Source: Melieria omissa (Eukaryota > Arthropoda > Insecta > Diptera > Ulidiidae). Taken from it: DNA of 64,000 nt. This document shows positions 46,947 through 60,058 of the stretch, one piece after another (within the stretch, counting starts at the first letter, position 1; each line of letters starts with the position of its first letter). The DNA lies in NCBI GenBank assembly GCA_963971225.1, contig OZ020269.1, forward strand, positions 78,034,450 to 78,098,449, read 5' to 3'. The notes under the pieces are model-generated. The model saw only the letters and a list, made by a program, of their open reading frames with translations. It ran no database searches and was not told the DNA's origin. A program made the position numbers and the translations under genes.

Positions 46947-47742
46947 CAGTGAGTAACATTAATATTCGGTTTTTTGTTTCGTGATACTTCAAATACAAAT
47001 ATATCCATTACCATCAGCAACAAATGAAAAATTTCAGTTCGATTTGAAAATTATATATATTTTATGCATATATTTATAGTTTTTTCTCAAAAAAAATCGA
47101 AGAGCACAGTGGTTTACTGTAAAAAACAAAAAAATGTGCATACATTGTACATTTCATGGAACATTAATATTCGGTTTTTTAAGTTAACATGAAAATAATG
47201 TACTAAAATTGTAGGGTTTCGCAACAAATTCATATTTGGTTGAATAACCATTATTTTTAATTACTTCGCCAAGTCATTTGGGCATGCTAGAAACAATTTT
47301 TTTTAAGTAATTGCTACCAATTTTTGTCCATTCTTCGATTAGGCGAGTTTTCAATTGCTCGATTCAGTTTATTGGCTGCTGGCGGACACAGCGGTCCAAT
47401 TCATCTCAAACATTTTCAATGGAGTTCATGTCATGTGATTGGGGTGGTGTATTCAACAGTTTAGGACAATTATAAAGCAACCATTCTCTCACAATATACG
47501 CTTTATGTTTGGGGTCGTTATCCTGGTATAATTTAAATGTTTGGCCAATGCCCATTTTTTCCGCCGATTGTTTTAAATTTGTTCTGAAAATATTCAGGTA
47601 AGACGCTTAGTTCATTGTACCATCGATAACGACCAAATTTCTGACACCCTTAGCTGAAGTACAGCCCCAAACCATGACATGACCCCCACCATGTTTAACT
47701 GTTGCTGTAAGATTTTTAGGTAAATGACCTCTAGCTTCACAC
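46947..47742 (-). pseudogene. Tc1-like transposase, C-terminal half
   Basis: The left end (CAGTGAGTAACATTAATATT after TA at 46945-46946) is present. Minus strand 47742-47215 reads TVKHGGGHVMVWGCTSAKGV, FKLYQDNDPKHKAYIVREWL, the SIENV catalytic-glutamate region, and ELDRCVRQQPIN. Three stops and loss of the N-terminal half. The AACATTAATATTCGG motif is repeated at 47160. Confidence 0.88.
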
Positions 47743-49149
47743 ATATATCAACATTTGGATGGGTCACGGTGTAATAAATGTAAAGTTGGTGTTTTCACTC
47801 AGTGCATCATAACTTTGTCACTTTTCTTTCGATTCCATTGATGGTAAGCTTAATATTTGCACAAATAATATATTTTTAATCTTAGGTTTTGAAACCAAAG
47901 GATATAATTTATTTTATCTATGAAAAAACGTTCAGAAATTTATGATTTTTGAAAATGGTCGAAAAATTTACTTTTTTACAACTTTCATCGTAAGTAATTT
48001 CTCCAAATCTCATCTGATTTGGACAATCTGTATATCTCTGGAAAAGCTAAGGTATTATCTTCTGACCGACTGACATCTTGTGTTAGTCGGATGGTTCGTT
48101 TACTGAAACAACAGAGTAAAAACTAGTTTTTCGAAGATTTGAAAACGCTTCTCACAAAATTGTTTTGATCTTCAGTTTCGTGTTCAGCGGCCCAAAGTTA
48201 CAACCTGATTCTGTGTATTCTTGACAATTTTTTTATCAAGGTATTTTGTAAAGATTTTTATCAAGCAAAAGCTTTTTTGGCATTCTGAGGCGACATTGAT
48301 CAAGTAAAAAGCTCATTTAATTTAACATAAGGTGAATATCATGATGAAATAAACAAGGTGAAGTAAGTTTTGACAGCTAAATTATATAATTTCATTTTAA
48401 TTTAAATTCATTTGTCGACGTGGCGCCAACGTTGCGTACACGAAACACAGATTCGAAACTTATCTAGAACACGCATAATGACACTCAGATAATTACCAAA
48501 CCAATTTTATTTTTTCTTTGCCTTTATGTGAACGTATTTTCATGTCGACCAAAAAAAGAATTAACGTTTGACAATTTTTAGTGTGCGATTCAAAATTTGT
48601 CTGAAAAACATGTGTCTACATATACAAGTGTGTGTGTCAGTGTGTGTTTTGTAGGTAGTTGAGATATGGAGGGGAAGAAAGCCTAAGGATATACCTTCCG
48701 AACAAAAAAAAATTCATCGCAAAACGTCACACACACTGCACATACGAATTTTTCAAATAGTAACGTTGCGTATACGCAACAGAGGAAAGAAATGGGTTAA
48801 AACCAAAATAACATAAACCATAACATAAAAATAATGGTTTTTGAACATAACGAAAATTATTTTAAAGGGATAGCGTATAGACTCGGTAGATAAATACGTT
48901 CCGACGGTGGTTTTTTTTTTTCAGTAGGGGAAAGCATCGAAAGAATTTACATGTGCGAGACTTTATCACGCTAAATCCGTTGTATATACTGTCCTTAAAA
49001 CACTCTTCATGGGACCACCGTAAAGTATTACTTCACAAGAGGGCGGATAAAATATTCGCGTGGAGCTTCGTCTGAGACTGAGAGTCGCCTTTCATCCTGA
49101 ATAAAAGGTATGGTCACCGGACGGACGGAAAGTCAGTTTACGTATTCGT
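47743..49149. other. Non-coding stretch
   Basis: No gene recognised. GTTGCGTAYACG motifs occur at 48431 and 48765. Confidence 0.4.
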
Positions 49150-49404
49150 CTATAGAATGTCCGGTACGTCAATTATTTGCAGAAGCATGATGCGTGCGGT
49201 AAATGACTCCGCTGACGCCAGCTTGAAGGCCATAACTGATCGACGATGGTTGTGCGTGCTTTGTCGTTTGTGCCTTTTCGCGAGGACTTGTTGCTTCAGC
49301 ATCTTATTTAATTGCTTTATTCGGAAATACATCTGGCATTTAATAAACATTCCCTGCAAATCGATTACAGCACTTTTCTCTAACAGATTCTTTTGCAAAC
49401 TGCT
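49150..49404 (-). other. Unassigned open frame (about 85 codons)
   Basis: GC-richer patch with an open frame reading LLEKSAVIDLQGMFIK, KMLKQQVLAKRHKRQ and SAESFTARIMLLQ. A similarly long frame is open on the plus strand. No family recognised. It could be an exon or the remnant of a repeat. Confidence 0.2.
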
Positions 49405-49432
49405 CACAAACCATTACATGGCCACCGTTTAG

Positions 49433-51470
49433 AGTAGCGAAATTCCTTTCTTAACTTGAAATTTTGTGCAGAACTCGTTTTGTTTGAAATATAACTGTCA
49501 ATAATTCAAACAAGCATCAGTGTTGAAATTATATTTTTCCATGAAAAGTAATGAACAGTGACTGCTTTTTTTGTTTACCTAGAAATCAAACGTACTTTTT
49601 AAAAGAAGCAACATTGTTATTTCGGGGAGCATTGTTTTCAAAATACGCTATGACAACCGAGAACTTACACCACCTTGTTTATTGCATCATGGGTGAATAT
49701 GCGATAGTTGTCTAATTGTCAAAAAATAAGATAAATAAAAAATTGAAAGAAGTCATTTTGAAACTATTTTGAAATTTTTATTAAAAATTTGGCTCATACT
49801 TAGGCAAATTACAGTTTTTGCCAACGCATTTTTGGTACGATTCATGTCCAAAAAAATGCAATGCCGCCAGAACGCGTATGGGCAATCGATGCCATAAGGA
49901 GTCGAGTTAGCCGGAAATTCTTCATGAATTCTTCTTCGCTCAACGAAGGCAAATTATTTGTTTTCTTCTGCTTCTGATTTCTTCTCTTCTATCCTCCCCA
50001 ACCGTTAAAAGTGTAAACATGCACAATTCTTCCATTTTCGATAGGCAAAATTTCAATTTGAATGCTGTTGTCAATAGTATTCACACTTTTGACAATTTAT
50101 CAAAAACAAAAAACTTTTAGTTTTAGGAATATAATACCAATTCTTGACAAATAATTAAAACTTGACAAATAGTCAATATGGTGAATTTATCAAGAATACA
50201 GAATTGGGCTGTTAGTCTAGAAAACACTTTTTTAGGTGCATTTTTTGTGTCGAGTAGTGTTATTGATGATTGAAAATTAAATTTCTGTACTAACTTAAAA
50301 ATATTTCGAGGGGTTTGAACCCCGAAAAACCCCCCTGTGTGCGCCACTGGTTGTGTCGCGACTAACACAACTACAATACATAATTCAGAGTAAAGTCGAT
50401 CAAATCGCGCGTGGTAAAATTGTAGTGCAAAAAGTAATAATTAAATAAAAATACTTATAAATCATAATTTAAAAAAACAGGCACGCAGTTTTAAAAATAA
50501 AAGGTGAAATAAAAAAGTAAAATAAATGTTATATTGTTATTGATCAACATTTTTTTGTTTACTGAAGTTGCTTTTAACCCTTTCCGGAAATTCGAACGAT
50601 ACATCGTACAATTTTTTCTACGATTTTTATTTGACAGCAAAGGCACTTCTTATAGAACTTTTAATTTTTAATTCTTATTAAGGAGACTATGTTGTATCAT
50701 CCTGTTTAAAAATATAAATCATTATAGCCGTAGCTACACAGTATGAGTGCCTTTTGTAAGCAGTTTTTTGCAAGAATTTGAGATGATGGGATTTCTGCGG
50801 AGGAATTTTTAAATATGTAATGTTTTTTTGTAGAAAAAAGCCAAAAAATTTCAAAGTTTGATTCTCAGTTGCTTTATAAAACTTATTAAATGTAACATGT
50901 TTGCTTCTAAATATTTTTCCCGAGCCTTTAAAAAATTGTAAGATATATCATACAAATGACCACAAGGGTTGCAAAGCTTTGTACGATATATCGTACAAAT
51001 GGAAGGTAAAGGTTGCAAGTGATGTTTGCATTTTTTTAAGTTATGGATTTTGGAACAGAATTTTCGGGTTTAATGCCTACCACGCCCATCTGTAAACCAC
51101 GAGGCTAATAAAAGTCGACTATTCGGCAAATTTCTATTAAGAAATAACAATTACTAGACAATTTTGTTTTTCACTGGGCAGACACAGATTATGTTATGTT
51201 AGTAATGAGTACTTGCCACTCCCACTACGATAATAAGAATCGGCTATATTCAGTATTTTTCTGTAAAGCTATACGAATTTTAATTGATTCTGTATTTTAT
51301 TGAGGGGTAAAGGGTTTTGCAACAACAACAACGGCTATATATGGCCGCATAAATGCCACTCAATTGTTTATATATATAATTTATATAAGTTTCGATCCAA
51401 ATTATATCACGTTCTGATTTTTTGTTGTTATAATTTATGTTTTCTATCAAAAAAATCAATGAATTGTTCA
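49433..51470. other. Mostly non-coding, with lone transposon ends
   Basis: A hAT-like end (CAGTGGCGCACACAGGGGGG, inverted) lies near 50330-50348. A piggyBac-like left end, TTAA then CCCTTTCCGG, is at 50574-50587 without a partner. ACGATATATCGTAC-type palindromes occur at 50608 and 50983, as in the piggyBac relic that begins at 51755. Confidence 0.5.
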
Positions 51471-51474
51471 TTAA

Positions 51475-51711
51475 CCCTTTCGGGACTACTGGGATAATAC
51501 GTCCCAGAAAGTTTTTAATGCCCCATAAAACAATCATTCAAATCTTACCACCCACGCAAAATATTTTTTCCATTTCGGTGTTTCCGCATAAAAGGATGAT
51601 TTTAGAATTTGGGAGCATCCAATATAATTTTCTAACCCCAACATTCGTAGCATGAGAATATTTCCATTCCGAGTATTTTAGATTCCAAAATTAAACTCCG
51701 TCCCGAAAGGG
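51475..51711. mobile_element. piggyBac-type MITE (237 bp)
   Basis: TTAA at 51471-51474 and 51712-51715; perfect 12-bp TIR CCCTTTCGGGAC. Confidence 0.9.
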
Positions 51712-51754
51712 TTAAACTTAAAAAAAACGAAACAAATATGTCATGCATATTTAC

Positions 51755-53102
51755 CCCTTTGCGGACTATTGTACGATATATCGTACAAATTTGATTTAGT
51801 TGTAATTCCCAACCTAAATGATTTTTTTTATATTTTCTTGTATTTTATTGCTAAAATGTTCAATGAGAGTCAATTATTTGAATGAAAAATTTTTACCTCA
51901 AGAAATGCGGAAATTGACCGTGAAGGGTTACAATAACTTTGGGTCGCGGAGATAGCAAAAATATTGAAACTGAAAACTTTAATGAACCACGCAAATGACT
52001 TTGTGAAGGGGATATAGAAGCCATTCTGGAGTTTGAGTGGGACAAGTCTTCTGAAGAAGAGGGCGAAGATAATGAGGTAGAGTTTCTGGAGAATGGGTTG
52101 AAAGAAATTTTGGGGAAAGGTGAACAAATCGAGATCGACTCGCCAGAGGTATCACCACTGAAGAACGTGCTGAAGAAGAGTTTTTTCAGAGTTTAGAGAG
52201 TTCCGAACGTCCTGTCGTTGAGAAAGTAGAATTGTCTACGTTGCGATGGAGGAAAACACCCTTTGTATGAAAGACGTACCATGAGAAAAGCGTTTAGAAG
52301 AAGAAGAAGATATTGGGCGAATAGGCCAATAGAGTATTTTTTTCGAGCAGGTTCATCGGGAATTATATTTGACTTGCTCTCTATATTGGAGATGATACTG
52401 GTACATGCGAATATTTTACTGAGCTTTGGGGACGGCAGTAACAAATTCCTGGCGTTTGTATCGCAAGCACCTCAAAATGGTCGTGCCGAACGCAAAGCAC
52501 ATGCCACTTATCAAAATCCATATGGAAATAGCAAATGAGTTGCTAAATGCTGCACCATCCTCCTCGAGTTCAGTACAAAGGAAAAGAGGACGCAGTGAAA
52601 CTATTTTGAAACAAGACGAAATACATTCATCACCGTCTTCTTTTGCATCCAGTTCCAAGCGCCATAAAATTACTTATGATTTGCCAAATTCGAAAAGGTA
52701 TGATGAAAGTGGTCATTGGGTAGTATGGGGAGAAAACGGTCAATACCGCCATTGCAAGACGGGAACAACCGTATCATAATGTGTGAAATGTGGTGTTCAC
52801 CTATATTGTAACACAAGAAAAAATTGTTTTCTCTCTTATCATACGTAAGATATTATACTGCCAAAAAAGATTCTTGAAGAATCAATAGTCAGAAGTTTGC
52901 TTTTATAAACCGCCTTTCATATTTCAATGCTATGAAATACTTCCTCAACGGCCCAAAGCTGCTTATAAGTAACTTCCATTATCTAGTGGCCCGATAATTG
53001 CAGAAGTCTTAAATCCTCAAAAATCATTAATTTAGATCTAAAAACCACGGGAATCAGGAAAACCAAATTTTCTGAAGGTGGTTTACGAGCGGCCCGAAAG
53101 GG
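51755..53102 (+). pseudogene. piggyBac-like transposon with deleted transposase
   Basis: TTAC (from TTAA) at 51751-51754 and TTAA at 53103-53106; TIR CCCTTTGCGGAC and CCCTTTCGGGCC. The plus-strand frame has an acidic N-terminus (DIEAILEFEWDKSSEEEGED near 52018). After frameshifts it gives VTNSWRLYRKHLK (near 52440), the end of the catalytic domain. A serine/lysine linker follows, then the cysteine-rich C-terminal domain WGENGQYRHCKTG and CVKCGVHLYC, with a stop between its cysteine pairs. Most of the DDD catalytic domain is deleted. Confidence 0.85.
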
Positions 53103-53185
53103 TTAAATCATCTCCTCTACTCCTAAAAGACTTTTCATACCTCAGCTAAAAGTGAGTTTATGAGAATTGCCACCAGTGTAACATA

Positions 53186-54594
53186 TGTCCACTAAATATT
53201 GAGACTAACTTCCGGCGCGCGCTATTTGAAAACATACAAATTATTACAAAATTTATTTTATTTGGTACTTCAGTCTATTGGTCATCTGTCAAAAAATACA
53301 CTTGGAGTACACTCAAGGGATCATTGTCTTCGATTTTTCTCAGTGTAAAGCAAATGTCCCGAGTTAGGTTTTGGACGGTGTTTATCTCGAACTCTTGCTC
53401 GTTCCGTGCCTCCCAACCCTTTTCGTACACCATACGTTTGAGAACTGCCCAGAAATTTTCGGTTGGATGTGCCTGAGACACGTTTGGAGGATTGTCCTTC
53501 TTCGGCAAACAATTTTATTTTATACTCGGTCAGCCAATCCAACTTTTTTTTCGCATAGTGACAGCTTGCAAAATCCGCCCAAAACATGATTTCGTCGCCA
53601 GTGTAATATTTGCCAGTGAATTGCTTCAGCATTGACCGCTTTGGCTTTGTTTGTGCGAATCAATATCGGTGAGACACCCTTCGAAGAAATGGCCACCCAC
53701 ACTAGCACCTTTGGTTCAAATTTTGATTTGCTGACGTATTTAACTCCGTTTGGTGTTGTTTCGATGTTGTGAACACCAGACTTTGAAATGCCAAATTTTC
53801 GTGCTAATTTGCGTGATTGGCCAATTTGTTTTTTGCACTTGTCAGCAGTTTTTCGTCCTTGTGGCGCTTAACTTCGGCAGACGACCCATTTAAGAACAGT
53901 GTTGTGACTAATATATTAAAGTAGTGTAACTAATTACGAAGTATATTGCTTTGGCTTTAAAAATGTAGTGTAACTAGTTACTTTTCCCCATAAGTAATCA
54001 CCTTCAGTAATATTATTACTCTTTTTCAAGTTACTTATTACAATATTACTTTTTAGTCAACAAAGTTCTATTTTTCATGTAAAACAGCAGCACTGATAAC
54101 ATGATTAAGATCTATTACAACTATACAACACTGCACTTGTTCATACTAGACATAGCTCGCCTCTTTCATTTCCAACTGAGTTTGGTAGTGGACAAACAAT
54201 TAACATTTGCAAGCAAATTCGAGCAAATTCAAGAGGTTTTAACAAAAAAGGTGACGAAATTCAAATTGTAATTCAAAATGAAATAAACATTTAACGTGAT
54301 TGTTTTTTTTTTGCAGAATGACTACTTTTAATAGCTGGAAATTTCGCAAATATTTCGATTTGTTGACGGAAAATAATATATTACTTTTTGTGATACATTA
54401 CTTGACATTTCCAGTAATAAGTAATGTAACGATATTACTTTCAAATGTCAGTAATGTGTAATAAGTAATATGTTACTATCAAAAGTAATAAGTCCCAACA
54501 CTGCTTAAGAATGATAAGTGTATTGAGTGACATCTTCATGTTTGCTTATGCAGTCAAATAAATGGCTGAAGTTAGTCTCAATATTTAGTGGACA
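53186..54594 (-). mobile_element. Tc1/mariner relic (rosa-like)
   Basis: TIR TGTCCACTAAATATTGAGAC at both ends; TA at the left, damaged at the right. Minus-strand frames: ARKFGISKSGVHNI (near 53800), VLVWVAISSKGVSPILIRTN (53711 down), then, after shifts, HPTENFWAVLKRMVYEKGWE (53462 down). The NFWAVLKR-x-V segment is what I recall from rosa-type (DD41D) elements. The N-terminal part is cut by the hAT-type MITE at 53897-54503. Confidence 0.82.
53897..54503. mobile_element. hAT-type MITE (607 bp)
   Basis: Ends CAGTGTTGTGACT and CAGTGTTGGGACT. Flanks TTTAAGAA and CTTAAGAA match at 7 of 8 positions. Internal GTAATA/TATTAC words repeat many times. Non-coding. Confidence 0.85.
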
Positions 54595-54879
54595 TTCAGT
54601 CGATCACATTAGTATTCGTACATCACTCTATACTCAAATAAATGTATTGAGTCTTCAAAACAAACCAAGTTTTTGAGTTCCATTTCACTAGTGTGTTTAC
54701 CACAATACTTACACTCAAGACTCCAACAAAAATGTTAACAGAATGTTCGACGAGACCATAATTATGTGGACGAAACTTCGAAAAATTCAGTTTTTTATTC
54801 CACAAAAACCATTTCTTCACAATTGCCAATGTGAGATACATATCTGTCAAAAGCCGATGCGGACTGCTGCCTTTTTTTT
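54595..54879 (-). other. Unassigned stretch
   Basis: One minus frame reads SLECKYCGKHTSEMELKNL, suggestive of a zinc-binding fragment, but too short to assign. Confidence 0.25.
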
Positions 54880-54899
54880 AATTATCAAGTGCTAAGCGG

Positions 54900-56406
54900 T
54901 TGTGGTACTCCCATATATCAAACTCTCGCTGTTCAGTTTCTTCCGCTTCACTTTTCCTGGTAGAGGTGTTACTAGCTCTTGTTTCCAAGTCTACATTTTG
55001 TATGAGCCCATTTAAAGTATTAATAACTTTACTTTTAGCCTAGAATTTAAAACTGTGGCCAAGGCCAAAATCGAATGCTGTTCTATTCTATTAAATCTCC
55101 TAGTAATTTGTTGTACAAATTCATCCTTTAGTTTAACAGTAAAATTATGTTTTGGTTTTTTCAAATTAAGTACGTCACGAACACAATTAACAAGAGGAAT
55201 TACTTTGCTTACAGTCACGTAATTTTCAGCGGACAACTCTTTTGTTATTGTTTCAAAAGGCATAAGAAGTTCAACTGTTTCCTTTATTATATCAAATTCG
55301 TTTCCCGAAATCATGGGGGGTGTATCAGAGCGAGAGAGCAATATTTCGTTAATAATTGCAGCTAGTTCAACAAATATTTTTAACATATAAAAGCAAGAGT
55401 TCCAACGCGTTCTAACATCAAGTATCAATTTATTTATTTGCCCATCAGATAACCCAGCGTTTTTTTGTTTCTTTCTTAGTTCACCACTACCTTTCACAGA
55501 TTTTTTTTAACATATTTTACGTTATCTCTAACATGAGATATGACTTTTGAAACATCTGTGGAATTATCAGTTGCTTGTGTGACTATTAAATTGATTGTAT
55601 GCGCAAAGCACGAAATAATTTTTTTTTCTCCAAACAATTCACGACTTAATTTTAACATTGTACTATCGTTATCTGTTACCACTGCCATAACTGTTTTGTC
55701 AGAAATTCCCCATTCCGCAAAGATTTGTGTTAACTCTTCTTTTAGATAGACCGCCGTATGGCTTTGCGTTAGCTCAAACACCCCAATTGTTCCACTGACA
55801 AGTTTTCCTTTATTCAAAAAGTGAACTGCTACGCCAACAAAAGATTTCGTCTGCATTGTTTCGGTCCATATGTCATAGGTAAGGGAATAATAATCGACTT
55901 TTTGAAGAGACTGCTTAAACATATTTGACATTACTATATATTTTTCATCTATTCGCGCTTTGAACGTTACGGGGACCTTATAAAGTGGCACTATTTGCTT
56001 CATGAGCCGTGCGAAGCCTTTCCCGCCAACTACTGAAAAAGGTTTGTTATCGAGTACTATGAAATCGGCTATTGCTTCGGTTATTTTACGAAATCGCACT
56101 CCATCTTGGCAGGTAGTGCTTCTAATTTTTTCGAACATGGAATCCACAGCGGGCTGTAGCAATTCAAAATCTTTAACATTTTCACAATTTGCAAAATTTT
56201 CAGTATTTGCGTATGTCGATAACAGAGTGGTGCTTGACGACTCGATGAAGTCCGGCATCTTTTTCTGTAAATTTTCTTGTAACTCACTGACCTCGTACGC
56301 TAGTAGTATTGCCGCACGTTCTCAGAACTTTGGCGCATAACTTGCATTTCGCAGAAATGCTGCTCACTTTCTGGAAATAGCGCCACACCTGACTTCTGGT
56401 CAACAT
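54900..56406 (-). pseudogene. hAT transposase with BED finger, frameshifted
   Basis: BED zinc finger from ATG 56406 (MLTRSQVWRYFQ...CKLCAKVL). A frameshift near 56270 follows. The next frame opens at 56258 (MPDFIESSS) and contains YDIWTETMQTKSFVG, VVTDNDSTMLKLSRELFG and CFAHTINLIV, the RNase H-like catalytic core. A one-base change in a T-run at 55501 shifts to LDVRTRWNSCFYMLKIF and on to REFDIWEYHNR (near 54915). The C-terminal dimerisation helix is missing. Only about two indels break 500 codons, so it is fairly young. Confidence 0.9.
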
Positions 56407-56466
56407 TTGCAATTCAGTAAAATTAGCTGAAAAACAATAATATTGTACATATTTCGGTACGATTAA

Positions 56467-57458
56467 CCCGGCGTTGGTGTGGTGAAAAAAAATTACGTTA
56501 TTGGTGTGGTGGGGTATGACATACCCCAAAACTTTATATAGCACCAAGCCCACGAAACAACACAAATATAAAAGATAGCAATTACATATTATTCTTCATT
56601 TCATTTTACGTAAGAAAATGCAAAAAAATTTCTTGTGCAAGCAATTTGTAAAAGAAAATAACAAATATAAGAAAAATAAACGAAAAATACTGAAATTTAT
56701 AGGTTGACTTCATAAAATGGGGTTTAAAAAAATTACATTGCATACTTTTCCAAAAACCATAGTCGGTTTTAAAAACGATATACATGTAGTTATGTGACAT
56801 ATAATTTTCGGTAGCTACGGTGAAATAGTAGTGAAATACAGGGTCTCCAAATTAGCGCATTTTTTGCAAGATGTATAAGGTTTTTGCTCTCAGACAAACC
56901 GAACATTGTGTGCTGTACTGACGACGTTTTGGTACAGCTTCGCATTATCTCAAGGATTTACAGAATCATGATGATGTACAAAAATAATGATATTTTTTGG
57001 CACATATGATACGACAAACGATTGTCGTATGTGCTATTAAGTTCAATGGAACATACGACATTCGTTTTCTACGGCGACGAAATGCGAATACTGAACTGGG
57101 AGCTTTTCTTGCACGTAGCAGTTGGACAGTTGGTACTTGCCTCTTATGTTTCCGTCCGGTGAGTTTTTTTAATAAATCGATGACTACTAGACCATCAAAA
57201 ATATCAATTTGAATTCAAAATCATTTACAGAAAAAGTTACGTTATTGGTGTGGTGGGGTATGTCATACCCCAATGAACTTTAGCGGGATGTGACTGAAAT
57301 CTGGTAAAACTCAAGTTGTTTTTGGATAGCAAATGTGTAAGGTTGGACTGTTATAAACAGCTACTAGAAGCGATAGTGCCCACAAAAAATGGATAGGCGT
57401 AATATTTACAAAAATACAACCTCTGGGGTATGGTATACCCCACCACACCGATGCCGGG
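56467..57458. mobile_element. piggyBac-type MITE (992 bp)
   Basis: TTAA at 56463-56466 and 57459-57462. TIR CCCGGCGTTGGTGTGGTG against CCCGGCATCGGTGTGGTG. The palindrome GGGGTATGNCATACCCC occurs at about 56512, 57255 and (variant) 57424. Confidence 0.9.
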
Positions 57459-57901
57459 TTAATAAATAAATAAAAATATACCAATATCCAGAGTCGAAAG
57501 AGCTGTAAGAAATAAAAATAAATGTATGAAATAATTTTATTTTAAAGCAGCTTACCTTAAGCGCGTCCACCTGCTTCAACTAGGGAAAAGAAAAGAAAGA
57601 AGTTGAAAATGGCGGTAACCAACGAGCTTCTGCAGTGCTACATGAAAACCAAACGTTGCAGGGCTGCATCGGATCGTATAACATATGTGTAAAACGCAAA
57701 CCTTTCACAGCGTCGAGCGCAAATTATGAAAAAATTATACATAGATGTTGGATAATTTCGATGCTTAAAACATCGTTGAAATTACATCGATGTATCGGCA
57801 CTTTTTCGATGTTAGAAAATTTTGAACATCGATGGCTAAACATCGAAATTTTAGCCATTACATCGATGTTTCAAAAACATCGATGTATCGTTTGCATCCC
57901 T

Positions 57902-58356
57902 AATCGTATGTAGTATTTTTTGACGATTTAGGAAAAGTCACCTTCATATCATGTACAGTTCTTGAGTAATTTAACAAAGGAAATTTAAAAATTTGGGTTT
58001 TCTGCACTTCCGTAGAACTACGGTTAAATGATAGTAAATATGTATTTTATTCATAAACAGAACCGGCTGGCAATTTATGTTTTAACTAAGTAACACTCAA
58101 CAATTGAAGCCGGGGAAAATGTGCATATGGCATCAAGGGCGCGGAAGAAATGCTTTTCATAACCCGATTCGAAAACCACAGATGCGTGTGCCACATGACG
58201 CGGGCTCCCACTGACGATAACTTAACCGCAAAAATGGTCTGACATTATAAGAGTATGCAAATAAGGAAATCAAAGCACTTCGCCAGTAGGACCATTACAT
58301 ACAAATATGGTGGCATATCTATATATACAATAGATACATAGGAACACCACATTGCA
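57902..58356. other. Spacer without recognised gene
   Basis: No ORF or TIR pair seen. Confidence 0.4.
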
Positions 58357-59227
58357 CAGTGATTCGACTCCATACAACCGCGGGACAAAATTAGAAGGAG
58401 TGGTCCGTTCTTCATTAAAATTGGTATACTAGTTAAACATGGTCTGTTGAATTGAAATCTCTATTTGGTTTTTCTTAAACTGTTGTAGTTTGGCAATGCC
58501 TGAGACTTACATTTGCAAATTTCGTCATTTTTGGAAAGCTGTAGCACCAAGTGTGTTGGCTAGATTTTTCAGATTTTACATTTAATTGGTAACGTCAACA
58601 TTGATTATTCCAAAGAGTAACAGAAATTGTCTTAGAACCCTCTGGTTTTGCAATAAAAACCATAATAATAGATGTATGTTTTGCATTTTTGCAGATTTTA
58701 TCATTTTTCGTGCTGATTGCATACTTTTAGGCATAAATTAAATAAATTTTGTCGAAAAATACATGTTTAGACCACTTTTCAAATTGAATTATTTTCTGAG
58801 ATCGTATCTTTCACACACTTTTTAGATATTTTCCTCTAAGTTTTGCCAACTTTAAGATTTTTAATTTAGAAAAATTTGTTTAATTAAAAGTGAAGTAAAA
58901 GCCGCAGCTTGGCAAATTTTGAGAAAACATTAAAAGCGAAAATTGCCACATCATTTCTTATTCTATATTGAAAGTTTAAGCAACTTCTGGTAACCATTAA
59001 TTTTTAAAATTTTTTTACTCAATAGACTTAAAAACAGAAAATATGAGTTTCAATTTTTTGGAGAAAAAAGTTTCAACCTTGAGTCGTTTTTGCACAGACA
59101 CTAATTAATTTTTTGCACAGATTTTTTGGGGTTTTCTTAGTTGGAGTTTTTTCTTTCAAATTACATCAAAATTGTTAAATTCTGAGACCATAAATTTTTT
59201 GAATTTTGTCTATGGAACGAATCACTG
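58357..59227. mobile_element. hAT-like element, copy 2 (CAGTGATTC ends)
   Basis: Ends CAGTGATTCGACTCCAT and CAGTGATTCGTTCCAT. It aligns inverted with 7294-8222 over its whole length. The two copies have diverged by small indels. Non-coding. Confidence 0.75.
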
Positions 59228-59816
59228 TGCATTGAGCCAAAATGCAACAAAGAGAAATGAATGTTACGCGCCAACCATCAACTTGTAGAACTTCCAATGG
59301 CACTGTAACAGTTAATGAAAGCGAAAAGACCAACAACAGCCATTGAAAGAGAAATTTTTCATTATCTACTATTTCCAAACCTCCCCTAACAACCTGCACT
59401 GTTGTCGTAGCAAAAACAAGTACATACATATGTACGCGCACGTTCGAAATCGTTGACAAAAGCACCATTAATAACTGGTATTTAGCTGGTGTTGGAACAT
59501 AAACACTGCCTTGAACTAGAGCCTATGCAGACAGTTGCTCCGGAATAATTACCAGAGCATATATGCAGACATACAAATGTATATATTTTCGAGGTCTATC
59601 ATTTCTATTTTGCGCGTTGTCTAGTCTTGAGGTGGCTAGTTAAGGTAAGGTGCCACGATTGCCGTAATGCGTAAAATTTTTACGCATTTGAAAAAAACAA
59701 ATGCCAATCGTGTGAGCATGATTTGGTTTCGGCGTATGATACAATTATAAAGGTAGTGTATTCCCGATAGATGCTCTCGCAAAAGCTGTCAACTCGATGC
59801 CTTACTGAATTTTAAA
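59228..59816. other. Spacer
   Basis: GC is moderate around 59230-59480, with a 97-codon open frame on the minus strand (59468-59175) that has hydrophobic segments, but part of it lies in the hAT-like element. I do not regard it as a gene. Confidence 0.3.
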
Positions 59817-60050
59817 CAAGGCGAATTCATACCAGGTGATAGCGTTAAATGAGGCGAATTGATTTTTTTTTGTGGTGGAAAAGGTCTAGATTGTCAAAGT
59901 GCCTGTGTAAAACTTTGACAGTTTAAAATGAAAAAGCAAGCTTTGTTCTGATTGGCTGATTTTGACAATCTAAACCCAGAAAACAAAAACAAAATACATT
60001 GAAATTTTTTTTGCTGTCCTTACGCTATCACCTGGTATGAATTCGCCTTG
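59817..60050. mobile_element. 234-bp MITE, CAAGGCGAATTC family, copy 2
   Basis: 8-bp TSD ATTTTAAA (59809-59816, 60051-60058). Nearly identical to 13109-13340 in inverted orientation, so one or both copies moved recently. Confidence 0.93.
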
Positions 60051-60058
60051 ATTTTAAA

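Larger units (their letters stand above)
54880..57901 (-). mobile_element. hAT transposon (Ac/hobo-ZBED type), right end present
   Basis: The 5' end, on the minus strand, is at about 57901: TAGGGATGCAAACGATACAT, followed by at least six ATCGATG words (57710-57900). A leader exon may end at a donor GTAAGCT near 57552, and the acceptor TTGTTTTTCAG is at 56430. The coding part follows. The other end is missing. A piggyBac-type MITE (56467-57458) sits in the leader intron. Confidence 0.82.

Noticed and set aside
49150..49432. Overlapping ORFs on both strands as a real gene pair
   Set aside because: No family features; dual open frames are expected in a short GC-richer patch.
53975..54480. A satellite or microsatellite array of GTAATA words
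   Set aside because: The words are irregular and confined within the TIRs of a hAT-type MITE.
59175..59468. 97-codon minus-strand membrane-protein-like ORF
   Set aside because: Its end lies in a repeated hAT-like element and it has no family features.
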